Positions 23,355 through 31,625 of a stretch of DNA of 34,758 nucleotides are shown here, one piece after another. Position 1 is the first letter of the stretch. Each line of letters begins with the position of its first letter. The position numbers and the translations under genes are program-made. The stretch comes from an uncultured Spirochaetales bacterium (GTDB lineage Bacteria; Spirochaetota; Spirochaetia; Sphaerochaetales; Sphaerochaetaceae): positions 1 through 34,758 of the forward strand of contig CASDZV010000087.1 of the NCBI GenBank assembly GCA_949285905.1, given 5' to 3'. The notes beneath the pieces are model-generated. The model was given only the letters and a program-made list of their open reading frames with translations. It searched no databases and was not told the origin of the DNA.

Positions 23355-24208
23355 TTAAAGCAATCTTTCTCATCCAGAGCCCTGACAGCAAGGGTATTCT
23401 AGCAAAAGTCACGAACTTCTTCTCCGAGAGGGACTTCAACATCCTGCACTGCCAGCAGCACACAGACAGTTATGAAAAGCGTTTTTTCATGCGCATAGAA
23501 GTCGATGCAAGCGATATCGGCACATCAAGAAAGCAGCTTGAGGATGAGTTCAGGACACTGGCGGAGAGTCTCTCTCTTGAGTGGTCATGCCACTGGTCGG
23601 ATTACAGGATGAGAGTCGCAATACTCGTCTCCAAGACAGGGCATTGCCTTTATGATCTCGTCTCAAGACAGCTGGAGGGAGAGCTCAATGCAGAGATTCC
23701 TCTGATCATCTCAAACCATCCTGATATGGAAAAAGCGGCCATGCAGTTCCGCATCCCGTTCTACTACTTTCCTATGACGGAAGGAAAGGAGAAGCAGGAG
23801 GAGAAGATACGGACGCTTCTGAAGCGTTTTGATATAGACCTTGTTGTTCTTGCGCGCTACATGCAGATTCTCACACCAGAGTTCATCGATGAGTGGAGAG
23901 GGAAAATCATAAACATCCATCATGCATTCCTTCCGGCTTTCCAGGGAGCGAACCCATACATGAGAGCATATGAGCGTGGCGTGAAAATGATAGGAGCAAC
24001 AGCGCACTATGCGTCAGAGGATCTCGACCAGGGGCCGATTATCGAGCAGGATGTAATCAGAGTGAATCACGAGCTGACACCCAATGGCCTGAAAGAAGTA
24101 GGAAAAGACTCAGAGAAGCGGACACTGGCGGCAGCTGTTAAGGCGCACCTCGAGCACAGAGTCATCATCTACAAGAACAGGACAATTGTCTTTTCTGTCG
24201 AACGTTAA
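23351..24208 (+). CDS. purU: Formyltetrahydrofolate deformylase
   Basis: Hydrolyses 10-formyl-THF to THF and formate, balancing one-carbon and purine supply; 285 residues, the usual length. Residues 1-80 form an ACT domain (IFLIQSPDSKGILAKVTNFF). The rest is a formyltransferase fold with the active-site INIHHAFLPAFQGANPY segment (Asn, His) and the Asp in SEDLDQGPIIEQD. The start is TTG 23351, overlapping the xseB stop as TTGA, with GGAGG 7 nt upstream. Its last codon shares the palindrome TTAA with the convergent pseudouridine synthase gene. Formate released here could matter in an organism whose NrdD seems not to need formate; this is inference. Confidence 0.95.
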   Translation: MIKAIFLIQSPDSKGILAKVTNFFSERDFNILHCQQHTDSYEKRFFMRIEVDASDIGTSRKQLEDEFRTLAESLSLEWSCHWSDYRMRVAILVSKTGHCLYDLVSRQLEGELNAEIPLIISNHPDMEKAAMQFRIPFYYFPMTEGKEKQEEKIRTLLKRFDIDLVVLARYMQILTPEFIDEWRGKIINIHHAFLPAFQGANPYMRAYERGVKMIGATAHYASEDLDQGPIIEQDVIRVNHELTPNGLKEVGKDSEKRTLAAAVKAHLEHRVIIYKNRTIVFSVER

Positions 24209-24882
24209 GCGGTGATGGTAAGGCGGCGGCCGGAGCATGGCTCAATGTAGCTGATAGCCACAGCTTCCAGGCCGAAGTCTTCCGAGAACGTGCCACCATA
24301 CTGCGTGTCGCCTACAATCGGGTAGCCTGCCCATGCAAGATGGGCGCGTATCTGATGGCGGAAGCCACGTGTTATCGTGCAGCGGAGGCTGTTCTCGCTC
24401 TCTGGTTCTGTTATTGTTGTATAAATCCGGCCCTCCTGGTAACGTTTGTTGGAAACCACAGGCCTCACACTCTTCCCACCAGGGCCGAATGATCTGAAAT
24501 ATGATGTGATGATACACTCGCTCTCAAATGGATCGAGATACGGGTAAGCTTCAAATCCCTCATCGAATGCCCTGCCCTTCGAAACGACAGCTCTGTACTC
24601 TTTCTGTATCATGTCCTTCTTCTGCTGCTGCATCAGAGCATCATATGCTTTCTGTGAGCGGGCAATAAGGACAATGCCTTTGGTGAGGTTATCAAGGCGA
24701 TGGATAACGCCGCCCTCCCATTCGTTTGTGCCATGGCAGCAGAGTACTTCCGGATAATAAGCAGAGACTATGGATAATAAAGTACGCCCGTCAATTGTGG
24801 TTTTGAGCGGCACTGTGGGAATGCCGCTTTCCTTCCAGTAGACGAGCGTATCAGGGCCCTCAAAGAGGAGTCTAGTTGTCAC
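24205..24882 (-). CDS. RluA-family pseudouridine synthase
   Basis: RNA pseudouridine synthase of the RluA family, 225 residues, without an S4 domain. The catalytic aspartate is in HRLDNLTKGIVL, a variant of the usual HRLDxxTSG, followed by KEYRAVVSK. The substrate-binding RHQIRAHLAWAGYPIVGDTQYGG-like segment is intact. The start is GTG 24882; no ATG lies near the conserved first strand (LLFEGPDTLVYWKESG), and the ribosome site is weak. It overlaps the upstream membrane-protein gene by 11 nt, suggesting translational coupling. The RNA target cannot be told from sequence. Confidence 0.9.
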   Translation of the reverse strand: MTTRLLFEGPDTLVYWKESGIPTVPLKTTIDGRTLLSIVSAYYPEVLCCHGTNEWEGGVIHRLDNLTKGIVLIARSQKAYDALMQQQKKDMIQKEYRAVVSKGRAFDEGFEAYPYLDPFESECIITSYFRSFGPGGKSVRPVVSNKRYQEGRIYTTITEPESENSLRCTITRGFRHQIRAHLAWAGYPIVGDTQYGGTFSEDFGLEAVAISYIEPCSGRRLTITA

Positions 24883-25582
24883 TGGCGCGTCCGAAGATTC
24901 TTACCAGATACAGGAAGATATTGATGAAATCAAGGTAGAGATCAAGCGCCCCGAGGATGCCGATCTTCGTCAGCTCCTCGCTTGTCATGTCCTGACCATA
25001 CTGCCTGTTCATGTCCGCGATACGCTGCGAATCCCATGCTGTGAGACCAGTGAAGAGAAGGACTCCGATGACAGATACAATAAGATCGAACCCGGAGGAT
25101 CTGAAGAAGAGATTCAATAGCGATGCCACAATCAGGCCGAAAAGCCCCATGGTGAGGTAGCCTCCCCAGCTTCTGAGGTCCTTCCTGGACACCGCTCCAT
25201 AAACGGCACCGCCTGCGAAAACAGAGAGCGCGGAGATGAATGCAAGTGCGATTGAGCGTCCGGCATACGCGATGAAAATCGATGAGAGTGTCACACCTGT
25301 GAGAGCTGAATAGCCGAGGAATATACCGATTGCAGCCCCTGTAGACAGCCTCTCAACACGTCCTGAAAGAACCATGACAAGCACAATCTGTGCAATGAAC
25401 ACTGCGATTGTCACAACAGGATTAAGAAGCACAAAGCGGATAAGTGTGACAGAATTGGCAACAGCCAGAGATACGCCTGCTGTGACAGCAAGACCTAGTA
25501 TCATCCAGAGATAGACTGTCTTCATCAGGGAATTCTCCCTGAGACGAACATCTCTCAATATTAATTCTTTCTTTTCATTCAT
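24872..25582 (-). CDS. Bax inhibitor-1/YccA family membrane protein
   Basis: Polytopic inner-membrane protein of the BI-1/YccA (TMBIM) family, 236 residues with about seven hydrophobic helices. It shows the LMKTVYLWMILGLAVTAG opening and the family's C-terminal GALDLYLDFINIFLYLVRIFG segment, with the conserved aspartates of the putative ion pore. E. coli YccA modulates FtsH, and bacterial YetJ is a pH-dependent calcium leak. ATG 25582 starts the conserved region and has AAAGGAG about 10 nt upstream; a longer frame to 25660 is not supported. A good promoter precedes it. Confidence 0.93.
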   Translation of the reverse strand: MNEKKELILRDVRLRENSLMKTVYLWMILGLAVTAGVSLAVANSVTLIRFVLLNPVVTIAVFIAQIVLVMVLSGRVERLSTGAAIGIFLGYSALTGVTLSSIFIAYAGRSIALAFISALSVFAGGAVYGAVSRKDLRSWGGYLTMGLFGLIVASLLNLFFRSSGFDLIVSVIGVLLFTGLTAWDSQRIADMNRQYGQDMTSEELTKIGILGALDLYLDFINIFLYLVRIFGRASDN

Positions 25583-25608
25583 AAAAGCAGAACTCCTTTT
25601 ACAATTCA

Positions 25609-25637
25609 AATATACCTTATCTGAATGGTAAGGGCAA
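25609..25637 (-). promoter_or_regulatory. Promoter of the BI-1/YccA gene
   Basis: Minus-strand TTGCCC (25632-25637) and TATATT (25609-25614) are separated by 17 nt. The predicted start near 25602 gives a 20-nt leader carrying the AAAGGAG ribosome site. The promoter is divergent from bcp. Confidence 0.6.
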
Positions 25638-25654
25638 ATAACAGAATGCTTCTT

Positions 25655-25680
25655 CACCAAGAATACAGAAAGGTACTAGA
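25655..25680 (+). promoter_or_regulatory. Weak candidate promoter of bcp
   Basis: A -10-like TAGAAT at about 25677-25682 is preceded at about 18 nt by a TTCACC -35-like hexamer. This would place the start site just upstream of the GGAGG ribosome site at 25690. Support is modest. Confidence 0.3.
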
Positions 25681-25699
25681 ATCTGATGTGGAGGCTAAC

Positions 25700-26158
25700 A
25701 TGCTTGAAGAAGGAACAAAAGCACCGGATTTCACACTCGAAAGCGACAGCGGAGAGCTGTTCACGCTCTCAGAGCACAGAGGAGAGAGAATCGTCCTCTA
25801 CTTCTATCCAAAGGACAACACGCCGGGATGCACAAAGGAAGCATGCTCATTGAGAGACTCGACAGAAGACCTGAAAGGAGTGAATGCCACAGTAGTGGGA
25901 GTAAGCCCTGATTCCAGAGAATCACACATCAGATTCAAAGAGAAGCACAGCCTGCCATTCACCCTCCTTTCAGACAAAGATCACAAGGTGATGGATGTCT
26001 ATGGCGCGTATGGCGAGAAGATGATGTATGGCAAGAAGACAACAGGAGTCATAAGATCAACATTCATTATCAGTCCAGATGGGACAATTGAGAAGGTTTT
26101 CAAGAAAGTGAACACAGCAACACATGGAGATGATGTGAGGAAAGCACTGGAGAACTGA
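25700..26158 (+). CDS. bcp: Thioredoxin-dependent peroxiredoxin, Bcp/PrxQ type
   Basis: Peroxide-reducing thiol enzyme of 152 residues, typical for Bcp. The active site is DNTPGCTKEACSLRD, with peroxidatic Cys44 and resolving Cys49 five residues later, as in atypical 2-Cys PrxQ proteins. The N-terminal APDFTLESDSGE strand and the TFIISPDG strand complete the thioredoxin-like fold. ATG 25700 has GGAGG at 5 nt; the open frame upstream to 25625 is the divergent promoter region. Such enzymes protect anaerobes from traces of peroxide and depend on thioredoxin. Confidence 0.95.
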   Translation: MLEEGTKAPDFTLESDSGELFTLSEHRGERIVLYFYPKDNTPGCTKEACSLRDSTEDLKGVNATVVGVSPDSRESHIRFKEKHSLPFTLLSDKDHKVMDVYGAYGEKMMYGKKTTGVIRSTFIISPDGTIEKVFKKVNTATHGDDVRKALEN

Positions 26159-26193
26159 TTGCATATTCCCCTGGAAAATATTCTATACTCAAT

Positions 26194-26217
26194 TATAATT
26201 TTTAATATACAAAGGAG
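26194..26217 (+). promoter_or_regulatory. -10 and RBS of the decayed ATPase gene
   Basis: A perfect TATAAT at 26194-26199 is followed by AAGGAG at 26212-26217, 4 nt before the pseudogene ATG. The -35 (TGGAAA region) is poor. The signals have outlived the coding region they served. Confidence 0.45.
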
Positions 26218-26221
26218 ATGG

Positions 26222-26448
26222 ATGGAACGCGAAGGAATGCGGGAACTCATTGATTGGAAAAATAGCGAGAAGTGAAGTGAAGTCTGGTATAAATGCGAAA
26301 GCTAAAAGCCTGAAAGCATATATGGAGAAATTCAGACCGGAAAAGGCTATACGGCTTATCTCTGAGAGGATATGAAGAGGCAGGCTCTCTCGTGAACCTG
26401 CCCTTATATGCTGTAAGCAACACAGCGAGAATCATCTTGAGAAGCTGA
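26222..26448 (+). pseudogene. Decayed AAA ATPase/DUF4143 gene
   Basis: Both ends of a DUF4143-type ATPase survive without the middle. The first 17 codons read MEREGMRELIDWKNSEK, matching the usual start just ahead of the P-loop, then hit TGA. From 26274 another frame gives EVKSGINAKAKSLKAYMEKF, the usual nuclease-like C-terminal end. Near 26357 a one-base shift leads into GYEEAGSLVNLPLYAVS and a stop at 26446-26448. The gene has thus lost its P-loop and central domains and carries at least one frameshift. Full-length members have roughly 380-450 residues. They are often mobile or phase-variable accessory genes. Confidence 0.8.
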
Positions 26449-26449
26449 A

Positions 26450-27322
26450 TCAGCTCTTTTCAAGGTAATCAGCGAAATCCCTGAGGGCCCAGAACTCCGG
26501 GATTCTGTCACTTTCAAGCACTTCCATTGTCAGACCTTTTCTGACAGGAGCATCAAAGTCCAGCGTGCGCCCGTAATCAAGAAGGTATAGGCAATTGTCA
26601 GCAATACGCAGCAGCATCGAGCCGGACTTTGATGAACAAGTTTCATAAAGTTCCTGGATGCGGGGAAGCAGAGCACGGAGCCTTTCCATTGATTTTTCAT
26701 TTCTGGCAATGAAAAGGCAGCCATCCCACTCATCCGCACCATCCTCGAGTACAAAGCCTTTGGATCTGTAGAAATTGTTTCTGACAGCAGGATGAATAGC
26801 ATTCTTGCGGATTATCCCCGCATCTATACGGGATGAACGACGGAGAGGAAGCTTGATCCAGATACCTTTGATCAAAGCGACCTTATGCTTATCAGAACCC
26901 GCTGGGAGACGGTAATATGAGAGAATTTCATTAATAGTCACACTGTCATCATCGACAGGAATCGTTACGCTCATTCCTGTGATTGCCTTCCTCTTGCCAG
27001 ATGACGGAAGAGGAAAAAGAGCAGCGTCTGCAATATCCTTTTCAGGTACAATGCTGCTCTCATTGACAACAGCCCCTTCCCTGCCCCTCGCTGTTCCTAA
27101 AAGAAGATTACTGCGGATGAATTCCTTGCTGTATCTCCTGTCAAGGGTGAGAACAACGAGAAGATAGAAAAGAAGCGTGATGATCAGAAGAGGGAAAAAG
27201 AGGTTTCTGTACATGAAAAGCGCGACAAGGCTGCTTAGTCCCAGACACATCGTGACGATGTATGAGACATAGAGAAGCCTGCGCCTATTCTCAATGGTTC
27301 TGAAAGCTTTCTCGGCGTCCAT
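26450..27322 (-). CDS. DUF3137-like membrane-anchored protein, function unknown
   Basis: Protein of 290 residues. A short basic N-terminus (RTIENRRRLLY) is followed by two adjacent membrane helices at about 18-38 and 41-62, then a large soluble domain that should face the cytoplasm. Sequence near the end (EKSMERLRALLPRIQELYE, then LLRIADNCLYLLDYGRTLDFD) resembles DUF3137 proteins; this is a moderate-confidence match by eye. ATG 27322 has GAGG 6 nt upstream and lies 7 nt past the stop of the preceding isomerase gene, so it is probably co-transcribed with the catabolic operon. No catalytic motif is visible. Confidence 0.65.
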   Translation of the reverse strand: MDAEKAFRTIENRRRLLYVSYIVTMCLGLSSLVALFMYRNLFFPLLIITLLFYLLVVLTLDRRYSKEFIRSNLLLGTARGREGAVVNESSIVPEKDIADAALFPLPSSGKRKAITGMSVTIPVDDDSVTINEILSYYRLPAGSDKHKVALIKGIWIKLPLRRSSRIDAGIIRKNAIHPAVRNNFYRSKGFVLEDGADEWDGCLFIARNEKSMERLRALLPRIQELYETCSSKSGSMLLRIADNCLYLLDYGRTLDFDAPVRKGLTMEVLESDRIPEFWALRDFADYLEKS

Positions 27323-27329
27323 AATTTCC

Positions 27330-28136
27330 TCAGAATACTTCGTGCAGGAAACGCAGTGCTCTAGGAGCCTGTGTATTGAAATCGGGCTTGCACCCAGCTT
27401 CAAGGCTTATACGCTTTGAGTAGCCACATGCCTTGATTGCATCAATGAAAGGCTGATACGGATACTCGGAAAGTGACTCAGGATAAATCCTGTCACCGCC
27501 CTGCGGGAATGCGAAGTGAACATGGATAAGATAATCTTTTCCATACTTCACAAGTACTTCAGGATCCTCTTTCTCCCATGTGAGGTGGAAGAAATCAACA
27601 AGTACCCTGACATTATCCTCATTGACATCATCAGCAAGCTTCACGCCCTCTGCAAATGAATTGATGATATTGCACTCAGGTTTCCTGATCGGCTCAATTG
27701 CAACCATGATGCCATGCTTTCTTGCTTCTCTGGACACAATCCTGGAGACACTTACGACCTGCTTGTACGCCTCATCATACGGAAATCCTGCAGGAACTGT
27801 CTTTGCACCACCGGAACCGAAGACAACTGCCTTCACACCCAGTGACTCTGCTCTTGCAAGGGCTTTATCAAGATATGCCTCGACTTTGCCGAAATCAGCA
27901 TCCGCACCTGTGAGACGCACAGAAGCAGGAAACAGATTATTGCATACCTCACAATGTATACCGCTTTCAGCAACAGTCTTCCTCAGAGAAGCGAAATCCT
28001 CATCAGAGAGCGCTGACATCTCCGCAAGAGGAAGCTCCACATAATCATAACCGAATTCAGCAGCAGGCTTTACTATCTCGAGCCCGACTCCTCCCGGCTG
28101 AGTTGATGCCAGGTTTCCGCAACAACCAAATCTCAT
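27330..28136 (-). CDS. Sugar-phosphate isomerase/epimerase, TIM-barrel (AP endonuclease 2-like)
   Basis: Xylose-isomerase-like TIM barrel of 268 residues. The metal ligands follow family order: Glu148 in VAIEPI, Asp181 in VDFFHL with His184, a His in LIHVHFAF, and a final Glu in RISLEAG. Such enzymes isomerise or epimerise keto-sugars or inosose-type compounds with a divalent metal. ATG 28136 has AAAGGAG at 8 nt and begins the first strand (MRFGCCGNLAS); the much longer open frame upstream overlaps the permease gene. It is the last enzyme of the sugar-acid operon. The substrate is unknown. Confidence 0.87.
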   Translation of the reverse strand: MRFGCCGNLASTQPGGVGLEIVKPAAEFGYDYVELPLAEMSALSDEDFASLRKTVAESGIHCEVCNNLFPASVRLTGADADFGKVEAYLDKALARAESLGVKAVVFGSGGAKTVPAGFPYDEAYKQVVSVSRIVSREARKHGIMVAIEPIRKPECNIINSFAEGVKLADDVNEDNVRVLVDFFHLTWEKEDPEVLVKYGKDYLIHVHFAFPQGGDRIYPESLSEYPYQPFIDAIKACGYSKRISLEAGCKPDFNTQAPRALRFLHEVF

Positions 28137-28195
28137 TATCACAACTCCTTTCATGAAGGCACCGGAAACCCCGGTGCCTGACTGATGAGAGAATC

Positions 28196-29593
28196 TCAGA
28201 ATACGAGGTTCACAACGCAAAGCAGTGCGAAACCGATCCACGACCAGATGAACTGGATACCTTCGTAGCCAAGAATCTGCACATCGAGCTTGTCGAACTT
28301 GAATGTTCTTGTAAGAACCCAGAAGAAGCTGTCGTTGTGAAGTGAGAACATCTGCGAACCGATACATGCAGCATATGCAGCAAACATGAAGTTGACACCT
28401 TCCATCTGAAGAAGGATCGGAGCACAGATTGTAGCTGTTGTTGTCATAGCAACAGTACCACTTCCGAGAACAAGCTTCAGGATACCAGCCATGAGGAACG
28501 GCAGGAGAAGAATCGGCATATTCATGCTTGCAAGTCCTGTTGCGATGACGTCGCCGATACCGCTTGACTTGATGATGTTGCCGAATGCACCACCAGCGCC
28601 TGTGATGAGAATGACTGTACCACAGCTCTGGACACCGCGCTCAAGGCAATCAAGAACTTCTTTTCTTGACTTATGTCCTGCAAGACCATAAATTGCCACG
28701 ATAAGTGCGATGGAAACAGCGATGACTGGATTTCCAAAGAATCCTACGAGCTCTGTTCCGATATTCTTCACACCAGGGAAAAGCATGTCTGTGACAGTGT
28801 CGAGAAGGATAAGGATTACAGGAATGAGAATCGGTGCAAATGAAATCCAGGCTGATGGGTATTTCTCGTTTGTATCAAGAGCAGGAATGTCAGGTCTTGA
28901 TGACTCTTCTGCATACTTCTTTGCAAGATCGCCTGTGACATCGATGATCTCACCATTGTCATCCACAATCTTATACCACTTCTTTCCTGCAATCTTTGCC
29001 ATGATCATGATGACGATTGCAAGAGGAATACCCATAGCAATACCAAAGAGAATATAGGAACCGAGATTGATTGCATCTCCGAACTGAGCAACTACTGCGA
29101 GCGGGCCAGGTGTTGGTGGAACACTGGCATGTGTGATGTTCAGACAGCATGCAGTTGCAAGTGCAAGTCCTGTAAGTGACTTCTTCTTGACCTGGGAGAT
29201 TGACTTGATAAGCGGTGAGAGAATGATGAGAGCAGAGTCTGCGAAGATAGGAATTGATACCAAGAAGCCTGTAATACCTAATGCTATCTCCTCATTCTTT
29301 CCATGCAACGCTTTTATGAACGTATGCGCCATCACCTTCGCGGCATTCGACTCTTCCATTATCTGGCCCATCATACATCCGAATGCGATGACGAGACCGA
29401 TACTGGCAAGTGTATTGCCGAAACCTGACGTAATAAGGCCAGGAATAGCCGCCCACTCAACGCCAGCACAGACACCTACGACACAGGCACCGGTAACGAG
29501 AGCAAGAGCTGGGTGGAATTTGGTCTTCATGATCAGAACGATCAGGACCGCCATACCGATTGCCAAAGCAATCACCGATCTTGCAACTTCCAT
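28196..29593 (-). CDS. GntP family gluconate/sugar-acid:H+ symporter
   Basis: Inner-membrane permease of the GntP family, 465 residues, about 12 to 14 hydrophobic helices. The signature TACCLNITHASVPPTPGPLAVV segment is present (HASVPPTPGP), along with FADSALIILSPLIKS and the SGTVAMTTTATICAPIL stretch. GntP members import gluconate, fructuronate, glycerate or related hydroxy acids. ATG 29593 has AAGGAGG 5 nt upstream; the longer frame enters the preceding gene. Its place among a YjhG-like dehydratase and an oxidoreductase points to an aldonic or related sugar acid as cargo. Confidence 0.93.
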   Translation of the reverse strand: MEVARSVIALAIGMAVLIVLIMKTKFHPALALVTGACVVGVCAGVEWAAIPGLITSGFGNTLASIGLVIAFGCMMGQIMEESNAAKVMAHTFIKALHGKNEEIALGITGFLVSIPIFADSALIILSPLIKSISQVKKKSLTGLALATACCLNITHASVPPTPGPLAVVAQFGDAINLGSYILFGIAMGIPLAIVIMIMAKIAGKKWYKIVDDNGEIIDVTGDLAKKYAEESSRPDIPALDTNEKYPSAWISFAPILIPVILILLDTVTDMLFPGVKNIGTELVGFFGNPVIAVSIALIVAIYGLAGHKSRKEVLDCLERGVQSCGTVILITGAGGAFGNIIKSSGIGDVIATGLASMNMPILLLPFLMAGILKLVLGSGTVAMTTTATICAPILLQMEGVNFMFAAYAACIGSQMFSLHNDSFFWVLTRTFKFDKLDVQILGYEGIQFIWSWIGFALLCVVNLVF

Positions 29594-29648
29594 ATTATCC
29601 TCCTTGGAATGTTTCACTTCTGCAAAAGCAGAAAGCAAGATTCTGTTT

Positions 29649-30521
29649 TCACGAAAGGGCATCTGTGACAGCTTTCTTTGTTGTCTTGTAAGCTGTCTCA
29701 ATCACCCATTCAGGGCTTTTTGCCCAGTATTCAGGACGGAATGTCTCTACTGAGACCATCCCGCTGTATCCGATTTCATCAAGTGTCTTCAGGAATGAGG
29801 TAGTGTCTACAACACCGCTTCCGGGGAAACACCTTTTATCCTGTCCCCTCTCCTCTTCCGGCACATCGTCTCCGCTCATGAGATGAACTGCGAAAATCTT
29901 CTCGCTCTGCACATTCTTCAGCGGAGAGAAATCATTGTTGCCGCCATTGAGATAGATATTGTATGAATCAAATACAAAGCCAACATTATCGCGATCGACG
30001 GCTCTGACTATCTGATCAGCTTTCTCAATGCTTCTGACACTTGAACGGTTGAAGCCAACAAGCTCAAAACAGAGCTTCATGCCATATGGACGCGCATAAT
30101 CAGAGAGCGTTCTGAGAATACGGACGCACTCTGTATACGTCTCCTCCCACTTGCCCATGTACGGCCCTCCCTGAGGATTGCGCTGCAGAGGAGGAACGAC
30201 GATTATGTACTCCGATCCGATAGCCTTACCCGCTATGCATGCAAGGAGGAACTCATCAAGAAGCGCATCACGCTTTACAGCATCATCATGATCTGAGAGG
30301 AACTCAGGATAGAGATAGATTGCATTGAAAGCATGCGGCTTGATCCTGCTTGTCCTGAAGAACGCAGCAAGGTCATCAAGTGTATGATTCACGAGATAGC
30401 CACGGAGCATGTCTATGCGGATTTCAATCCAGTCAAAACCTGCCTTCTCTGTCAGGACAAGGTCATTCTCAAGTGTGGAACAATCCTTTGCACAGGCCTC
30501 GTTATAGGAGACAGTCATCAT
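29649..30521 (-). CDS. Sugar-phosphate isomerase/epimerase, TIM-barrel (IolH/IolI-like)
   Basis: TIM-barrel isomerase of 290 residues. Metal ligands are the Glu in KLCFELVGFN, the Asp in GFVFDSYN, the His in IFAVHLMSGDD and the Glu in MVSVETF. The RGQDKRCFPGSGVVD loop with a G-x-G before the last strands is typical of inosose/hydroxypyruvate-isomerase-like enzymes. It is only distantly similar to the other barrel in this operon, so the two probably act on different intermediates. ATG 30521 overlaps the stop of the oxidoreductase gene (ATGA) and has GGAGG at 6 nt. Confidence 0.87.
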   Translation of the reverse strand: MMTVSYNEACAKDCSTLENDLVLTEKAGFDWIEIRIDMLRGYLVNHTLDDLAAFFRTSRIKPHAFNAIYLYPEFLSDHDDAVKRDALLDEFLLACIAGKAIGSEYIIVVPPLQRNPQGGPYMGKWEETYTECVRILRTLSDYARPYGMKLCFELVGFNRSSVRSIEKADQIVRAVDRDNVGFVFDSYNIYLNGGNNDFSPLKNVQSEKIFAVHLMSGDDVPEEERGQDKRCFPGSGVVDTTSFLKTLDEIGYSGMVSVETFRPEYWAKSPEWVIETAYKTTKKAVTDALS

Positions 30522-31615
30522 ACAGCGCCTCCTGAAATCGGGAATCTGACAGGCTCTCCGCTCTCTGTTGCTCTGTAGATAGCTTCAATAAGCTCTACTG
30601 TCTTCCTTCCTGCATAACCATCGACTAGAGGCTTCGTGCCGGAAAGTATCGCTTTCAGGAAATCCTCAATCTGGACAACATGATAATGATGTGTTGAGTC
30701 AACGCTGTTGAAGAAATCACTATCCTCTTTCTTCCATACGCTGAGCATCTCTTCCTCACCAGGCACTGTCCAAAGGTCATTCACAGGAGGCTCTGCAATG
30801 CTGGACATGCCTGCGACAAACATCGCGCCACCATCTGTCTGAACTCCCACCGATGCGCCATTCTCGCCGAAGATATGGACTTTGCCGTAAAGAGCAGGAT
30901 TCTGGCTATTGCTTACAATGACATTGCCGAGACCGCCGTTTTTGAACTTGATCACAGCTACTGCAGTGTCCTCGACTTCGATATATGGATGGTTGAGATT
31001 TCTCCAGACACCATATACCTCTTCAACATCTCCCATGTACCAGAGAAGGAGATCAAGCTGATGTGGTGCCTGATTCACAAGGACACCTCCGCCCTCCCCG
31101 CTCCATGTACCACGCCATGGATCGGAATCGTAATAAGCTTTGTCCCTCCATCCGAACATCTGTACCATTCCCAGCACAGGCCGTCCGATCTTGCCATCAT
31201 CAATTGCCGCTCTTATACGCATGCAAGGACGATAGAATCTTCTCTGCACCATCGTACCGATCTGCACATGGTTCTCTTCCCCTGCCTTGATGATTGCGTC
31301 ACAGTCTGCAAGACGGGAAGCAAGCGGTTTCTCGATAAGCACATTCACCCCACATGAAGCGGCAGCGACTGCCGGGGATGCATGAAGAGGATGCGGAGTG
31401 CAGACAGAAACGACATCGAGCTTTTCTTTCTGGCACATCTCTGCGACATCTGTATATGCCTTCACGCCATACTTAGCAGCAAATGCTTCTGCTCTCTCTT
31501 TATTTGCATCACACACAGCGGTGAATGCGCTCTCCGGAAGAGATGAAAATGCAAGTGCGTGGAAATCTCCGACCTTTCCACAGCCTACTAGACCTGTTCT
31601 GAGTTTCTCTGCCAT
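30518..31615 (-). CDS. Gfo/Idh/MocA family NAD(P)-dependent oxidoreductase
   Basis: Dehydrogenase of 365 residues. The N-terminal Rossmann fold has GLVGCGKVGDFHA for the dinucleotide, with CDANKERA after strand 2, where an acidic residue favours NAD. VLIEKPLA is the family EKP motif with the catalytic lysine. The C-terminal alpha/beta domain contains GGGVLVNQAPHQLDLLLWYMG with the catalytic histidine. Family members oxidise or reduce sugars, inositols and sugar acids. ATG 31615 has GAGGAGG 5 nt upstream and lies 10 nt after the dehydratase gene. Confidence 0.92.
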   Translation of the reverse strand: MAEKLRTGLVGCGKVGDFHALAFSSLPESAFTAVCDANKERAEAFAAKYGVKAYTDVAEMCQKEKLDVVSVCTPHPLHASPAVAAASCGVNVLIEKPLASRLADCDAIIKAGEENHVQIGTMVQRRFYRPCMRIRAAIDDGKIGRPVLGMVQMFGWRDKAYYDSDPWRGTWSGEGGGVLVNQAPHQLDLLLWYMGDVEEVYGVWRNLNHPYIEVEDTAVAVIKFKNGGLGNVIVSNSQNPALYGKVHIFGENGASVGVQTDGGAMFVAGMSSIAEPPVNDLWTVPGEEEMLSVWKKEDSDFFNSVDSTHHYHVVQIEDFLKAILSGTKPLVDGYAGRKTVELIEAIYRATESGEPVRFPISGGAV

Positions 31616-31625
31616 ATAGTCCTCC

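Noticed and set aside
26441..26457. AGCTGA-A-TCAGCT palindrome followed by CTTTT on the plus strand
   Set aside because: The loop is too small for a normal terminator hairpin and it lies at a pseudogene end; evidence is insufficient.
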